From positions 1 through 64,000 of the forward strand of contig JAHJPG010000078.1 in NCBI GenBank assembly GCA_018819925.1: a stretch of 64,000 nucleotides of DNA, in the 5' to 3' direction. Origin of the DNA: Pseudomonadota bacterium. GTDB lineage: Bacteria; Desulfobacterota; Desulfarculia; Desulfarculales; Desulfarculaceae. This document shows positions 1 through 9,140 of the stretch, in pieces. The position numbers and the translations under genes were made by a program. The notes beneath the pieces were generated by a model, which worked only from the letters and a program-made list of their open reading frames with translations, did not search any database and was not told where the DNA came from. Position 1 is the stretch's first letter. Each line of letters opens with the position of its first letter.

Positions 1-14
1 GGGCAAAAAGAAAG

Positions 15-1337
15 TTGCGTATAAAAATGAAAGTTCACGGTACGAAACAACGGCCGAGGATGTCTATTTTTCGTTGCGACGACCAGCGCGACGACGCCGG
101 CGGCTCGCTGCAAGACTACTACGGCAACATCGGCTACAGCTTCAACCCGCACCTGCGCCTCAGCCTCTTGGTGAACTACACCCAGAACTGGTCCAAGGAC
201 CCGGGCCCCTTGGGGCATCCCGAGCTACAAGACGGCACTTTCAAGACCCGGGACCGCATCAGCATCGCCAAGCTGGAAAACAAGTACGACTGGGGCCATG
301 GCTACATCAAGGCCTACTGGGACAACGGGCACCTGGATTGGCAAGAGCAAAGCAACGGCAGCGACACCCGCACCGACTATGACAACTACGGAGTGCGCCT
401 GGCCCAGACCCTGACCATGTGGCAGGGCGGAGCCCTCACCCTGGGCCTGGACCAGGACTACATCTCGGGCAAGGTGCTCATCGTAAACGCCACGGGCTTC
501 CAGAGGGGCGGGGACAAGGAAACCTTCCGCATCACCCAGCCCTACGCCGCCCTGAGCCAGGAGTTCAAACTGGGCGAGGTGAGCTTCATACCCTCGGTGG
601 GAGCGCGCTACTTTGACCACAACAACTTCAGCTCCGAAACCGGCTACCAGGCCGGGGCCATCCTGCGCTACCAGCAGAGCGAGCTGCACGCCAACTTCGC
701 CCACACCTACAACTACCCCGGCGTGTACGTGGTGCAGCAGTCCCGGCTGTTCTGGAACAACAACCTGTGGGAGAACCTCAAGCCCGAGGAACTCAACCAC
801 TTCGAGTTGGGCGTGTCCCAGAAGTTCGCTTCCTGGGTAAAGGCCGACCTCACCTATTTCCGGGACAAGGGCAGCGACCGCCTGGTGTTGGTCTACAACC
901 CCGCCCACTGGGAAAACATCGGCGAGTTTGACAACCAGGGCGTGGAAGGCACCCTCACCTTCTATCCCCTGCCAGACGTGGCCATGTTCGTGGGGGCCAC
1001 CTACCTGGACCGCAGCCCCGACGACACCCCCTACGCCCCGGAGTGGAGCGGTTCGGCGGGCGTGAACTGGCGCTTCCTCAAAAGCTGGATGGCCAGCGTG
1101 GACGCCCAGTACGTGGATGAATACTACGTGAGCGACACCCGCTACCCGGGCTCGCGAAAAGTGGTGGACGGCTTCTTGATCTTCAACGCCAAGGTGAGCC
1201 ACAGCTTCCGGATAAAGGGAATAGACATGAAGGTCTTCGCCGCGGGCGAGAACCTGACCAACCAGGACTACGAATACAAGCCGGGCTATCCCATGCCCGG
1301 CATCAACGGCATGCTGGGCGTTGAGTTCAGCTTTTAA
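15..1337 (+). CDS. TonB-dependent outer membrane receptor, C-terminal part (5' end outside window; possible frameshift near 67-75)
   Basis: beta-barrel-like repeats (YGNIGYSFNPHLRLSLLVNYTQNW), 'AAGENLTNQDYEYKPGYPMPGINGMLGVEFSF' C-terminus ending in aromatic Phe. Confidence 0.85.
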   Translation: MRIKMKVHGTKQRPRMSIFRCDDQRDDAGGSLQDYYGNIGYSFNPHLRLSLLVNYTQNWSKDPGPLGHPELQDGTFKTRDRISIAKLENKYDWGHGYIKAYWDNGHLDWQEQSNGSDTRTDYDNYGVRLAQTLTMWQGGALTLGLDQDYISGKVLIVNATGFQRGGDKETFRITQPYAALSQEFKLGEVSFIPSVGARYFDHNNFSSETGYQAGAILRYQQSELHANFAHTYNYPGVYVVQQSRLFWNNNLWENLKPEELNHFELGVSQKFASWVKADLTYFRDKGSDRLVLVYNPAHWENIGEFDNQGVEGTLTFYPLPDVAMFVGATYLDRSPDDTPYAPEWSGSAGVNWRFLKSWMASVDAQYVDEYYVSDTRYPGSRKVVDGFLIFNAKVSHSFRIKGIDMKVFAAGENLTNQDYEYKPGYPMPGINGMLGVEFSF

Positions 1338-1409
1338 CCAAACGTGGCGGGGCCGCATCGCGCCGGCCCCGCCACGGCCAACAGAGAGCCGGAGGCATAT
1401 CTCCAACTT

Positions 1410-2528
1410 ATGAGAACCCACCCAGCCACCCTGCCCGCCCCCCGTGCCGGCGGCCTGGGAGACGAATTGATCTCCCGCTACGGCGCGGGCCTCAGGCGGC
1501 GCTATCTGATACTGGCCGGGTTGACCCTGGCGACCATCCTCCTGGCCCTACAGGCGGTGGCGGTGGGGGCCTACGACCTCTCGCCCCTCAAGGTGCTGAT
1601 GATCCTCTTGGGCCAGGGCGAGGGGGCCCAGTCGGTGGTGGTGTTCAACATCCGCCTGCCGCGCATCGTGGCCGCCCTGGTCACAGGCTGGGGCCTGGGT
1701 CTTTCGGGCATGGTTACCCAGAGCCTGCTGCGCAACCCCCTGGCCTCGCCCTTCACCCTGGGCATGAGCCACGGCGCTGCCTTTGGGGCCGCCTTTGCCA
1801 TCGTGTTTTTGGGGGCCGGGGCGGTGAGCACCAGCGCCCTGTACAGCGCCGGCTCCGGGGATTTCATGTTCAGCAGCCTCTACGCGGTCACCCTCATGGC
1901 CTTTGCCGGGTCCATGGCCGCCACCGCGGTGATCCTGCTTCTGGCCCGGCTGCGCAAAATGAGCGCCTCCTCGGTCATCCTGGCCGGTGTGGCCATGTCC
2001 TCGCTTTTCATGTCCGGCACCATCCTCATCCAATATTTCGCCACCGAGGTGGAGATCGCCACCGTGGTCTTTTGGACCTTTGGCGACGTGGCCCGCTCCA
2101 ACTGGCGCGAGATCACCATTTTAGCCGTCGCCACTTTCCTGATTAGCCTTTACTTCCTGCGCCGCCGCTGGGATCTCAACGCCCTGCTGGCCGGTGAGGA
2201 GACCGCCCAGGCCCTGGGGGTGCATGTCACCCGCCTGCGCCTTTTGGGCATGTTTTTGGCCTCGCTCCTGGTGGCCCTGGCCACCGCCTTCCACGGCATC
2301 ATCGCCTTTTTGGGCCTTTTGGCCCCGCACATCAGCCGCCGCCTGGTAGGCGGCGACCACCGCCTCTTGGTGCCCTGCTCCGGCTTGGTGGGTTCGGCCT
2401 TGCTCTTGGCCGCCGATACGGTGGGGCGCATGCTGCTGGGTTCGGGCAGCCTGCCGGTGGGGGTGCTCACCTCTTTCATGGGTGCGCCGCTGTTCCTCTA
2501 TCTTCTGCTCAAGAGGAGCCGGCTATGA
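1410..2528 (+). CDS. FecCD/BtuC-family ABC transporter permease
   Basis: multi-TM; motifs 'RLPRIVAALVTGWGLGLSGMVTQSLLRNPLASPFTLGMSHGAAFGAA' and 'FLGLLAPHISRRLVGGDHR'; ATGA overlap with next gene. Confidence 0.93.
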   Translation: MRTHPATLPAPRAGGLGDELISRYGAGLRRRYLILAGLTLATILLALQAVAVGAYDLSPLKVLMILLGQGEGAQSVVVFNIRLPRIVAALVTGWGLGLSGMVTQSLLRNPLASPFTLGMSHGAAFGAAFAIVFLGAGAVSTSALYSAGSGDFMFSSLYAVTLMAFAGSMAATAVILLLARLRKMSASSVILAGVAMSSLFMSGTILIQYFATEVEIATVVFWTFGDVARSNWREITILAVATFLISLYFLRRRWDLNALLAGEETAQALGVHVTRLRLLGMFLASLLVALATAFHGIIAFLGLLAPHISRRLVGGDHRLLVPCSGLVGSALLLAADTVGRMLLGSGSLPVGVLTSFMGAPLFLYLLLKRSRL

Positions 2529-3325
2529 CCCTGGAAGCCCGCGACCTGCACTTCACCTACAACGGTCAGCCGGTGCTGCGGGGACTGGGCCTGTCCCTGA
2601 TCCATGGCGAGATCACCGGCATCCTGGGGATCAACGGAGCGGGCAAATCCACCCTGCTCAGATGCCTAAACCGCATCCTGCGCCCCCAGAAGGGCGTGGT
2701 GCTGGTGGAGGACCGCGACCTCAGCAAGCTGGGCGGCGAGCAGATCGCCAGGCTCATAGGCTACGTGGCCCAAAGCCAGGAGCGGGAGCCATTGAGCGTG
2801 TTCGACGCGGTACTCCTGGGCCGCAAGCCTCACATCAAATGGCAGGCCACCTCCCATGACCTGGATGTGGTCACCCGGGTGCTGCGGCAGATGGGCCTGG
2901 AGCCCCTGGCCCTGCGCCCGGTGGCCAGCCTCAGCGGCGGGGAGGCCCAAAAGGTGGTCATAGCCCGGGCCCTGGCCCAGGAGCCCCACCTGCTGCTGTT
3001 GGACGAGCCCACCAGCAACCTGGACCTTCGCAACCAGTTGGAGGTCATGGAACTGCTCATGGAAGCGGTGCGCGGCCAGGGCCTGGGCGCGGCGGTGTGT
3101 TTGCACGACATCAACCTGGCCCTGCGCTATCTGGACCGCCTGGTGCTGATGAAGCAGGGGCGGGTGCATGCCCTGATAACCCCGGCCGAGTTAGACGCCG
3201 AGATCATCCGGCAAGTTTATGGAGTGGAAGCGGTCCTGGCCGAGATAGAGGGATACCGGGTGGTGATTCCCCGTAGCGCGTCCTCCCGGAGCCAAGCCCG
3301 CCCCACAACCCCGCTTCGCACCTAG
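2525..3325 (+). CDS. FecE/BtuD-type ABC transporter ATP-binding protein
   Basis: Walker A GINGAGKST, signature LSGGEAQKV, Walker B LLLLDEPTSNLD. Confidence 0.95.
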   Translation: MTLEARDLHFTYNGQPVLRGLGLSLIHGEITGILGINGAGKSTLLRCLNRILRPQKGVVLVEDRDLSKLGGEQIARLIGYVAQSQEREPLSVFDAVLLGRKPHIKWQATSHDLDVVTRVLRQMGLEPLALRPVASLSGGEAQKVVIARALAQEPHLLLLDEPTSNLDLRNQLEVMELLMEAVRGQGLGAAVCLHDINLALRYLDRLVLMKQGRVHALITPAELDAEIIRQVYGVEAVLAEIEGYRVVIPRSASSRSQARPTTPLRT

Positions 3326-3336
3326 GAGGAAGCAAG

Positions 3337-4449
3337 ATGTACCTTGTCAATTCCCATAAACGCTTTTGGGCATGCGCCTTGGCGGTCCTGCTGCTTCTGG
3401 CCTTGGCGCCCTTGGCCCGGGCGGCGGAAACCATCCAGGTGACCGACCTCACCGGCCGCAAGCTCACCGTGCCGGCCGACCCCCAGCGCATCGTGTGCCT
3501 GGGACCGGGCTGCCTGCGCCTTATCATCTACCTGGGGGCCCAGGGCAAGGTTGTAGGCATCGAGGGCCTGGAAAAGCGCTTCCCCGACGGGCGGCCCTAC
3601 TACCTGGCTCATCCCGAACTGGGCAAGCTGCCGGTCATCACCCCCGGCGGGGTGCCGGCCATCAACAACCTGCCCGATTTGGAAGGGGTGCTCAAGGTGC
3701 GGCCCCAGGTGGTGTTCGTCACCTATTTGCAAAGGGCCAAGGCCGACCAACTTCAGTCCCTGTTGAACATCCCGGTGGTGGTGCTCTCCTACGGGCCCTT
3801 CGCCTCCTTTGACAAAGTGATGTACGACTCCCTGCTCCTGGCCGGGCGCATCCTGAACAAGCAAAAGCGGTCCCAGGAGGTGGTGGCCTATCTGGAGGCC
3901 TGCCAGAAGGACCTGGCCCGGCGCGGCGACCAGGCGAAAAAGCGGCCCGAAGCCTATGTGGGGGGTATCGGGTTCAAGGGAGCCCATGGTCTTGAAAGCA
4001 CCGACCCCAATTACCTGCCCTTCCGCTGGGTGGGAGTCAAAAACTTGGCCGCTTCCCAGGCAAAGCACGGGCATGTCATGCTGGACAAGGAGCAGCTTCT
4101 TAGCTTGAACCCGCGGGACATCTTCGTGGACGGCGGCGGCTTGGCCCTGGTGGCGGCGGATTACGCCAAGAAGCCCGAGTTCTACAAGAACCTGGCCGCC
4201 TTCCAGAAAGGCCGGGTGCACCTGCTGCTTCCGTTCAACTGGTACACCACCAACCTGGGCACCGCCCTGGCCGACGCCTACGCCATCGGCAAGATATTGC
4301 AGCCCGAGGAGTTCAAGGACGTGAATCCCCCGACCAAGGCCGACGAGATCTATCTTTTTCTCACCGGCAAGCCGGTCTACACGGCCATGGCCAAACGCTA
4401 CGGCGACCTGGGCGGCACCCCGCCCTTCCTGCAAGGAGTCAAGAAATGA
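3337..4449 (+). CDS. periplasmic substrate-binding protein of the FecCD-type transporter
   Basis: signal peptide; 'VTDLTGRKLTVPADPQRIVCLGPG'; 'YVGGIGFKGAHGLESTDPNYLPF'; follows permease/ATPase. Confidence 0.9.
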   Translation: MYLVNSHKRFWACALAVLLLLALAPLARAAETIQVTDLTGRKLTVPADPQRIVCLGPGCLRLIIYLGAQGKVVGIEGLEKRFPDGRPYYLAHPELGKLPVITPGGVPAINNLPDLEGVLKVRPQVVFVTYLQRAKADQLQSLLNIPVVVLSYGPFASFDKVMYDSLLLAGRILNKQKRSQEVVAYLEACQKDLARRGDQAKKRPEAYVGGIGFKGAHGLESTDPNYLPFRWVGVKNLAASQAKHGHVMLDKEQLLSLNPRDIFVDGGGLALVAADYAKKPEFYKNLAAFQKGRVHLLLPFNWYTTNLGTALADAYAIGKILQPEEFKDVNPPTKADEIYLFLTGKPVYTAMAKRYGDLGGTPPFLQGVKK

Positions 4450-5069
4450 ACACCACCAAGGCTAGTTTTTTCGACGCCCAGGTTCAGGCTGGTTGGGCCG
4501 CCGAGGAATACGGCGAGGCCGAGCGCCCCAAGTTGGAGCGCCTGCTTGCCCAGAGCGAGTTGCGGCCTGGTCATTGGGTGTTGGAGCCGGGCTGCGGCAC
4601 GGGCCGACTCAGCGAAGTGCTGGCCCAGACGGTGGGCCCCAACGGCCACCTGGCGGCCATGGACATCAGCCTGGGCATGGTCCAGGCCTGCCGGGAACGG
4701 GTGGCCGGGCTGTCCTGGGTGCGGGTGGAGCAGATGGCGGTGGAGGAATTTGAAGCCGAGCCGGCCAGCTTTGACCGGGTGATCTGCCACCAGGTATTCC
4801 CCCATTTCGACGACCAGCCCGCCGCCCTGGCCCACATGGTGGGCCTGCTCAAACCCGGGGGTGTGCTCACGGTGGTGCATTTCATGCCCAGCGCGGTCAT
4901 CAACGACACTCACCGCAAGGCCGGCACGGTGGTGGAGCGGGACATGCTGCCCCAACCGGAGGAGATGCGCCGCATGGTGGCCCAGGCCGGCCTTAGCCTG
5001 GAGACCCTGGTCGATGATGAACTGGGCTATTTGCTGAAGGCTCGTCTGAAGTCCGAAACGCCCGTTTAG
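4446..5069 (+). CDS. class I SAM-dependent methyltransferase
   Basis: 'VLEPGCGTGRLSEVLAQ' SAM-binding motif; ATGA overlap with SBP. Confidence 0.9.
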   Translation: MNTTKASFFDAQVQAGWAAEEYGEAERPKLERLLAQSELRPGHWVLEPGCGTGRLSEVLAQTVGPNGHLAAMDISLGMVQACRERVAGLSWVRVEQMAVEEFEAEPASFDRVICHQVFPHFDDQPAALAHMVGLLKPGGVLTVVHFMPSAVINDTHRKAGTVVERDMLPQPEEMRRMVAQAGLSLETLVDDELGYLLKARLKSETPV

Positions 5070-5108
5070 CTCTCGCCTTCCACCGGGAAGCCGACAGGAG
5101 GTATTAAT

Positions 5109-5714
5109 ATGGCAGGATGCGAACTCTCCCCCGAACAGATCGAAAAGGCGGTGGACTTCCACGGCCACTGGTGCCCCGGTCTGGCCATCGGTCTCCGGGC
5201 CGGCGAGTACGTGCTCAACCACATGGGCCGGGCCGAAGACGAAGAGTTGGTGGCCCTGGTGGAAACCGACATGTGCGCGGTGGACGCCATCCAGGTGCTC
5301 ACAGGCTGCACCTTTGGCAAGGGCAACCTGATCTACAAGGACCACGGCAAGCTGGCCTTCACCTTTTACCGCCGGGCCGACGGCAAGGGCGTGCGTCTGG
5401 TGTTCGACGCCCAGCGCCTGGGCAGCCCGGACTCCGAGTTCACCGAACTTACCCAGAAATGGCTCAAGGGTCAGATCGGCCCCGAGCAGGAAGCCAGGCT
5501 CATGCGGATGCGCGAAGAGCGCACCAAGGACATCATGGGTTCACCCTTGGATGAGCTGTTTAGCGTCAAGGAACCTGACGTGTCCATGCCCCGTTCGGCC
5601 CGCATCCTCACCAGCCTGGTGTGCGAGGAATGCGGCGAGTCGATCATGGAGTCGCGCACCCGCCGTCTGGCAGGACGCACCCTGTGCATCCCCTGCTTCC
5701 AGGCCCAGGGGTAG
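5109..5714 (+). CDS. FmdE-like protein (formylmethanofuran dehydrogenase subunit E family) with C-terminal zinc-ribbon-like motif
   Basis: 'VDFHGHWCPGLAIGLRAGEYVL', 'VETDMCAVDAIQVLTGCTFGKGNL'; C-terminal CEECGES...CIPC. Confidence 0.9.
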   Translation: MAGCELSPEQIEKAVDFHGHWCPGLAIGLRAGEYVLNHMGRAEDEELVALVETDMCAVDAIQVLTGCTFGKGNLIYKDHGKLAFTFYRRADGKGVRLVFDAQRLGSPDSEFTELTQKWLKGQIGPEQEARLMRMREERTKDIMGSPLDELFSVKEPDVSMPRSARILTSLVCEECGESIMESRTRRLAGRTLCIPCFQAQG

Positions 5715-5773
5715 CCGCGCGATAAAACCAGCACGTCTTTTCGCCTGCCCCATATGGTCATTAGCTTCAATGT

Positions 5774-5791
5774 CCCGCCCGCATGGGCGGG
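5774..5791 (+). other. short perfect hairpin (cccgccc-gcat-gggcggg) just upstream of the RBS of the next gene
   Basis: 7-bp perfect inverted repeat with 4-nt loop between 5714 and the 5807 start. Confidence 0.6.
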
Positions 5792-5806
5792 GTGAGGAGA
5801 ACCACC

Positions 5807-6748
5807 ATGCCCACTCCCCTTGGGAGCAAGCGCGAAGAATCCGGCGAACGGCCCACCAGCGGCTCGCCCAACTTCCACCACGGCTTCTTTTATTTGATCG
5901 GCTGCGGCCCTAACGGCCCCCAGACCGCCACCCTCCAGGCTCTGGAGACGATTCAGCGCATGGACGCGGTATTAGCCCCGGCCCGCCAGGCAAGGCTATT
6001 CGCCGACTACATCGGCGACACCCCCGTGGCCTTCGACCCTTGGGCGGGCTTTTGGGATTACCAGGGCAAGCCCTTCAACACCCTCACCCCCGAGGAGACC
6101 GAGCTGTTTCGCCAAAACCGGACCGGGCTACTGGAACAGCGCATGGAGGAAATCCGGGCCATGCTGGACAAAGGCCTTGACGTGGGCCTGCTGGAGTTCG
6201 GCAACCCCTGCCTTTTCGGGCCGGGGCAAAGCTACGCCGAGCGGCTGAGGCCCCAGGAGGTCATCATCATACCGGGCATGGGAGCCGATGCCGCGGCCAT
6301 GGCCGCGGTGGGGGCCAGCATCCTGCCAGCCCACCAGGCCCGCTTTCTGCTCCAGACCGCGCCCTTCATGCTCACCGGCCAGGGACTGAGCCCGGACATG
6401 TCCCTGGAGGAGCCCAGCCCCGAGGCCCAGGAGTTCTTGTCCCTGTTGGCCAAGCAGCAGCACAGCGCCATCTTCTACATGGCCCTGACCGACGCGCCCC
6501 GTTTGTTCGAGATGCTCGGCCGCGACCTGCCCGGAGACCTGCCCTGCGCGGCGGTGTACTGGGCAGGGGACCCGGAGCGCCAGCGGGTGGTGCGGGGAGT
6601 CCTGGAGGATATGCCCGCCAAACTGAAAGACGATCCCGAACGCTTCATGGGCCTGCTGCTGGCGGGACGCTTCCTGGAAGGCCAGCCCTTCACCACCGCC
6701 CACGACCGATCACCAGCCATGGCCGAAGCCACGCAGAAAAAAAACTAG
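5807..6748 (+). CDS. tetrapyrrole (corrin/porphyrin) methylase-like SAM protein
   Basis: 'FYLIGCGPNGPQTATLQALE' N-terminus and 'LLEFGNPCLFGPGQSYAERL' motif. Confidence 0.75.
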   Translation: MPTPLGSKREESGERPTSGSPNFHHGFFYLIGCGPNGPQTATLQALETIQRMDAVLAPARQARLFADYIGDTPVAFDPWAGFWDYQGKPFNTLTPEETELFRQNRTGLLEQRMEEIRAMLDKGLDVGLLEFGNPCLFGPGQSYAERLRPQEVIIIPGMGADAAAMAAVGASILPAHQARFLLQTAPFMLTGQGLSPDMSLEEPSPEAQEFLSLLAKQQHSAIFYMALTDAPRLFEMLGRDLPGDLPCAAVYWAGDPERQRVVRGVLEDMPAKLKDDPERFMGLLLAGRFLEGQPFTTAHDRSPAMAEATQKKN

Positions 6749-6851
6749 CCTCGCCGCCGGGCGCCCCGTTATGGCCCTGTCGGGTGATTCGCGGCGCGTC
6801 CGGCCGTGCTCTACTAGGGGTGTCGCTCATAACCAACAAGGGAGTGGAAGC

Positions 6852-7121
6852 ATGATACCCCCAAAGCAAAACGAGGCCTTTGAGAAGTTTCTGGAAACCG
6901 TAAAGGACAACGGCGTGCTGGAGGCGGACACCACCACCCTGGTGTTTCTGGGCGCGGCCCTGGCCATTCGCTGCCGCCACTGCGCCGAGCGTTTCATCGG
7001 CTATGCCAAGACGATAGGTGTAAGCGACGAGCAGATGGGCGCGGTGGCTGCCATTGCCATGTGCGTGCGCGCGGGCAGCGCCCGGGCCCTGGCATTTGAG
7101 ATTGCCGAAGCGCAGGATTAG
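6852..7121 (+). CDS. carboxymuconolactone decarboxylase/AhpD-like small protein
   Basis: 'TTTLVFLGAALAIRCRHCAERFIGYAKTIGVSDEQMGAVAAIA' with CxxC-type RCRHC. Confidence 0.75.
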   Translation: MIPPKQNEAFEKFLETVKDNGVLEADTTTLVFLGAALAIRCRHCAERFIGYAKTIGVSDEQMGAVAAIAMCVRAGSARALAFEIAEAQD

Positions 7122-7147
7122 GGGCCATGGGCCAAGGGAGGTGTGAC

Positions 7148-7804
7148 ATGACCAATGAACAACCCCAACCCAGGGCCGTCTTCGGGCAGATTCTTGAGGA
7201 CTACCTCGATCAGCTACGCCAGGAATGGAGCAAAATCGACTTCGCCGCCCTGGGCGTGGAGCAAGAAGCGGACACCGCCGTGATCCCTTTTTTCGGCCAG
7301 CCCAACCGGGTGAGCCTTGCGAGCGGCTTTGCGGACCCCAGCGGCAAGCAACCCTCCCATGCCACCTGCGTGGCCCTGGCCAAGTATCTTTTGCAAAACG
7401 CCGGGGGCCCAGGCTCGGGCAACGAATGGGTGGCCTTCAAGCAATTCCCCGACGCCGCGCCTTTTGTGGGGGGCTTCGCCAATACGGTGGAGCGCAAGAT
7501 CGCCAAGGAGTTCGCCGGCAATCGCGATGTCCTGGCCCTGGCCTGCGCCCAGTGGAACGGCAAGGCCTTTGACGCTGGGCTGTCCTACGACTTGGTGTTG
7601 CGCCTGGACGCCCTGCCCCGGGTGCCCCTGTTGCTGCTGTTCAACGACGAAGAAGCTCCCTTCCCGGCCCAGTGCTCGGTTCTATACTGCCAGGATGCGC
7701 CCCGCTATTTGGACATGGAGTGCCTGGCCATAATGGGCATCACCTTGTCCCAACGCCTGGCGGCCGGGCTGAAGGGCGGCTCGGACCAGAATCTGGTGGG
7801 CTAA
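7148..7804 (+). CDS. DUF3786-type protein
   Basis: 'WVAFKQFPDAAPFVGGFANTVERKIAKEFAGNRDVL' resembles DUF3786; operon position. Confidence 0.75.
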   Translation: MTNEQPQPRAVFGQILEDYLDQLRQEWSKIDFAALGVEQEADTAVIPFFGQPNRVSLASGFADPSGKQPSHATCVALAKYLLQNAGGPGSGNEWVAFKQFPDAAPFVGGFANTVERKIAKEFAGNRDVLALACAQWNGKAFDAGLSYDLVLRLDALPRVPLLLLFNDEEAPFPAQCSVLYCQDAPRYLDMECLAIMGITLSQRLAAGLKGGSDQNLVG

Positions 7805-7820
7805 ACTAGGCCGAGCCGCC

Positions 7821-7880
7821 AAAAAAGCGGCCCGAAACCTGGATGGACATGCTGATTTCCTCCCCGGTTCGGGCCGCCTT
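7821..7880. terminator. putative bidirectional terminator between convergent genes
   Basis: inverted repeat gcggcccgaaacc (7827-7839) / ggttcgggccgc (7866-7877), A-tract on the left. Confidence 0.6.
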
Positions 7881-7892
7881 GCTTGCCCCCCC

Positions 7893-9140
7893 CTAGAAGG
7901 CTATGGCCAACTGACTGGTGACGGTGTCGCTGGTGTCGCCGGTGGCGTAAGCGCCGCGCAGGTATTCTAGGCTCAACACCGTGTTCGGCAACATTTCCCA
8001 TGCGGCCACCGCGCCCCAGCGGGTCTCGGGGAACTCCTCGAACACATCGCCGGCCTTGCCGTACTTGGCGGCAAAGGTCCACTTGTCCCAGGGCATGACC
8101 GCCAGTTCCAGGTTGAAGGCCCAGGGCTTGGCCTTATGGGCGCCGGCGTAGGCAAGCTCACCTTCCTTGAACTCGTCCAGGGCGGTGATGTATTCCGCCT
8201 GCAAGGCCAGCATCTTCCAACTGGCCGAAGCCATAAGCGACAGGCCGCCCACCAACTCGCTGAGTTGATCGTCCGGGACCTGCTCGCGCAGGAAGCCGGA
8301 AGAGGCGATGTTGTTGATGTAGGCAACGCCGGCGGCGATGTTGCCGTCGGGTATCAAGCCCTCTGGGGTGCTGAACTGGGCCCGGCCGTAAAAGGTGTTG
8401 ATCATGCTTTCCGGGTCGTCGTTGCCCTGGTGCACCTGGGAATTGAAGGCGCCCACCCCAACGTTTACCCAACCGGCGGAGTAGCCGATCTCCACCGCCG
8501 ACTCTTGGGTTTCGAACAGTTCCTTGGTGATGGGGTCTGAGATGAAGTTGCTCTCGAACAGGCCCACCGCCGGATAGATGCGGCCACCCAACAGATACCA
8601 GGGCATGTACTCGGTCTGTCCCAGCAGGATGAAGGCCTCGTCGATGTCCACCGGCTCGGTCTTGCCCTCTTCCCACAGAAAGTGCAGCACGCCGGTGACG
8701 TACTTGTTGATGGCCGCTTCCACGAACAATTCGGCGGTGGACAAGGTGATATCCGAACTTTCCACGCCGGGCCGGCCCTCGCGGGTGCGCCTGTCCCAGT
8801 TGGCCTCCAACTCCACCGCACCGTAGAGCTTCAGGCGCTTGCCCGCCTCGGAGAAAAGACCCTTGGGCAATTCATCCCTGGTACGCGACAGTTCCTGGGA
8901 CACCTTCAACGAGCGTCCGCTGGTGGCGCGGGCCTCCATGGCCGCTTCTTGCGCCTTGGTGGCGTCGACCTGGGCCTTTTCCAGCCTCTGCTCCAACTCG
9001 GTCACCCGGGTCTTGAGGGCCCGCAACTCATTGAGCAGGGCCTCGCTTGCGTCGCTGGCGCTGAAAGCCAGCGTTGGCACCGCCAGAAACAGTCCAAAAA
9101 AAAGCAGAAGAATCATGGGTGGCAAAGCGTTCACTTTCAC
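7893..9140 (-). CDS. LbtU-like outer membrane siderophore porin
   Basis: signal peptide, coiled-coil 'LLNELRALKTRVTELEQRLEKAQ', barrel with 'GRIYPAVGLFESNFISDPITKELFETQESAVEIGY'. Confidence 0.78.
   Translation of the reverse strand: MKVNALPPMILLLFFGLFLAVPTLAFSASDASEALLNELRALKTRVTELEQRLEKAQVDATKAQEAAMEARATSGRSLKVSQELSRTRDELPKGLFSEAGKRLKLYGAVELEANWDRRTREGRPGVESSDITLSTAELFVEAAINKYVTGVLHFLWEEGKTEPVDIDEAFILLGQTEYMPWYLLGGRIYPAVGLFESNFISDPITKELFETQESAVEIGYSAGWVNVGVGAFNSQVHQGNDDPESMINTFYGRAQFSTPEGLIPDGNIAAGVAYINNIASSGFLREQVPDDQLSELVGGLSLMASASWKMLALQAEYITALDEFKEGELAYAGAHKAKPWAFNLELAVMPWDKWTFAAKYGKAGDVFEEFPETRWGAVAAWEMLPNTVLSLEYLRGAYATGDTSDTVTSQLAIAF

Noticed and set aside
225-1421. Long antisense ORF (398 aa) opposite the TonB receptor
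   Set aside because: Typical GC-rich shadow ORF with V/G/H/A-rich composition and no recognisable motif; the + strand product is clearly real.
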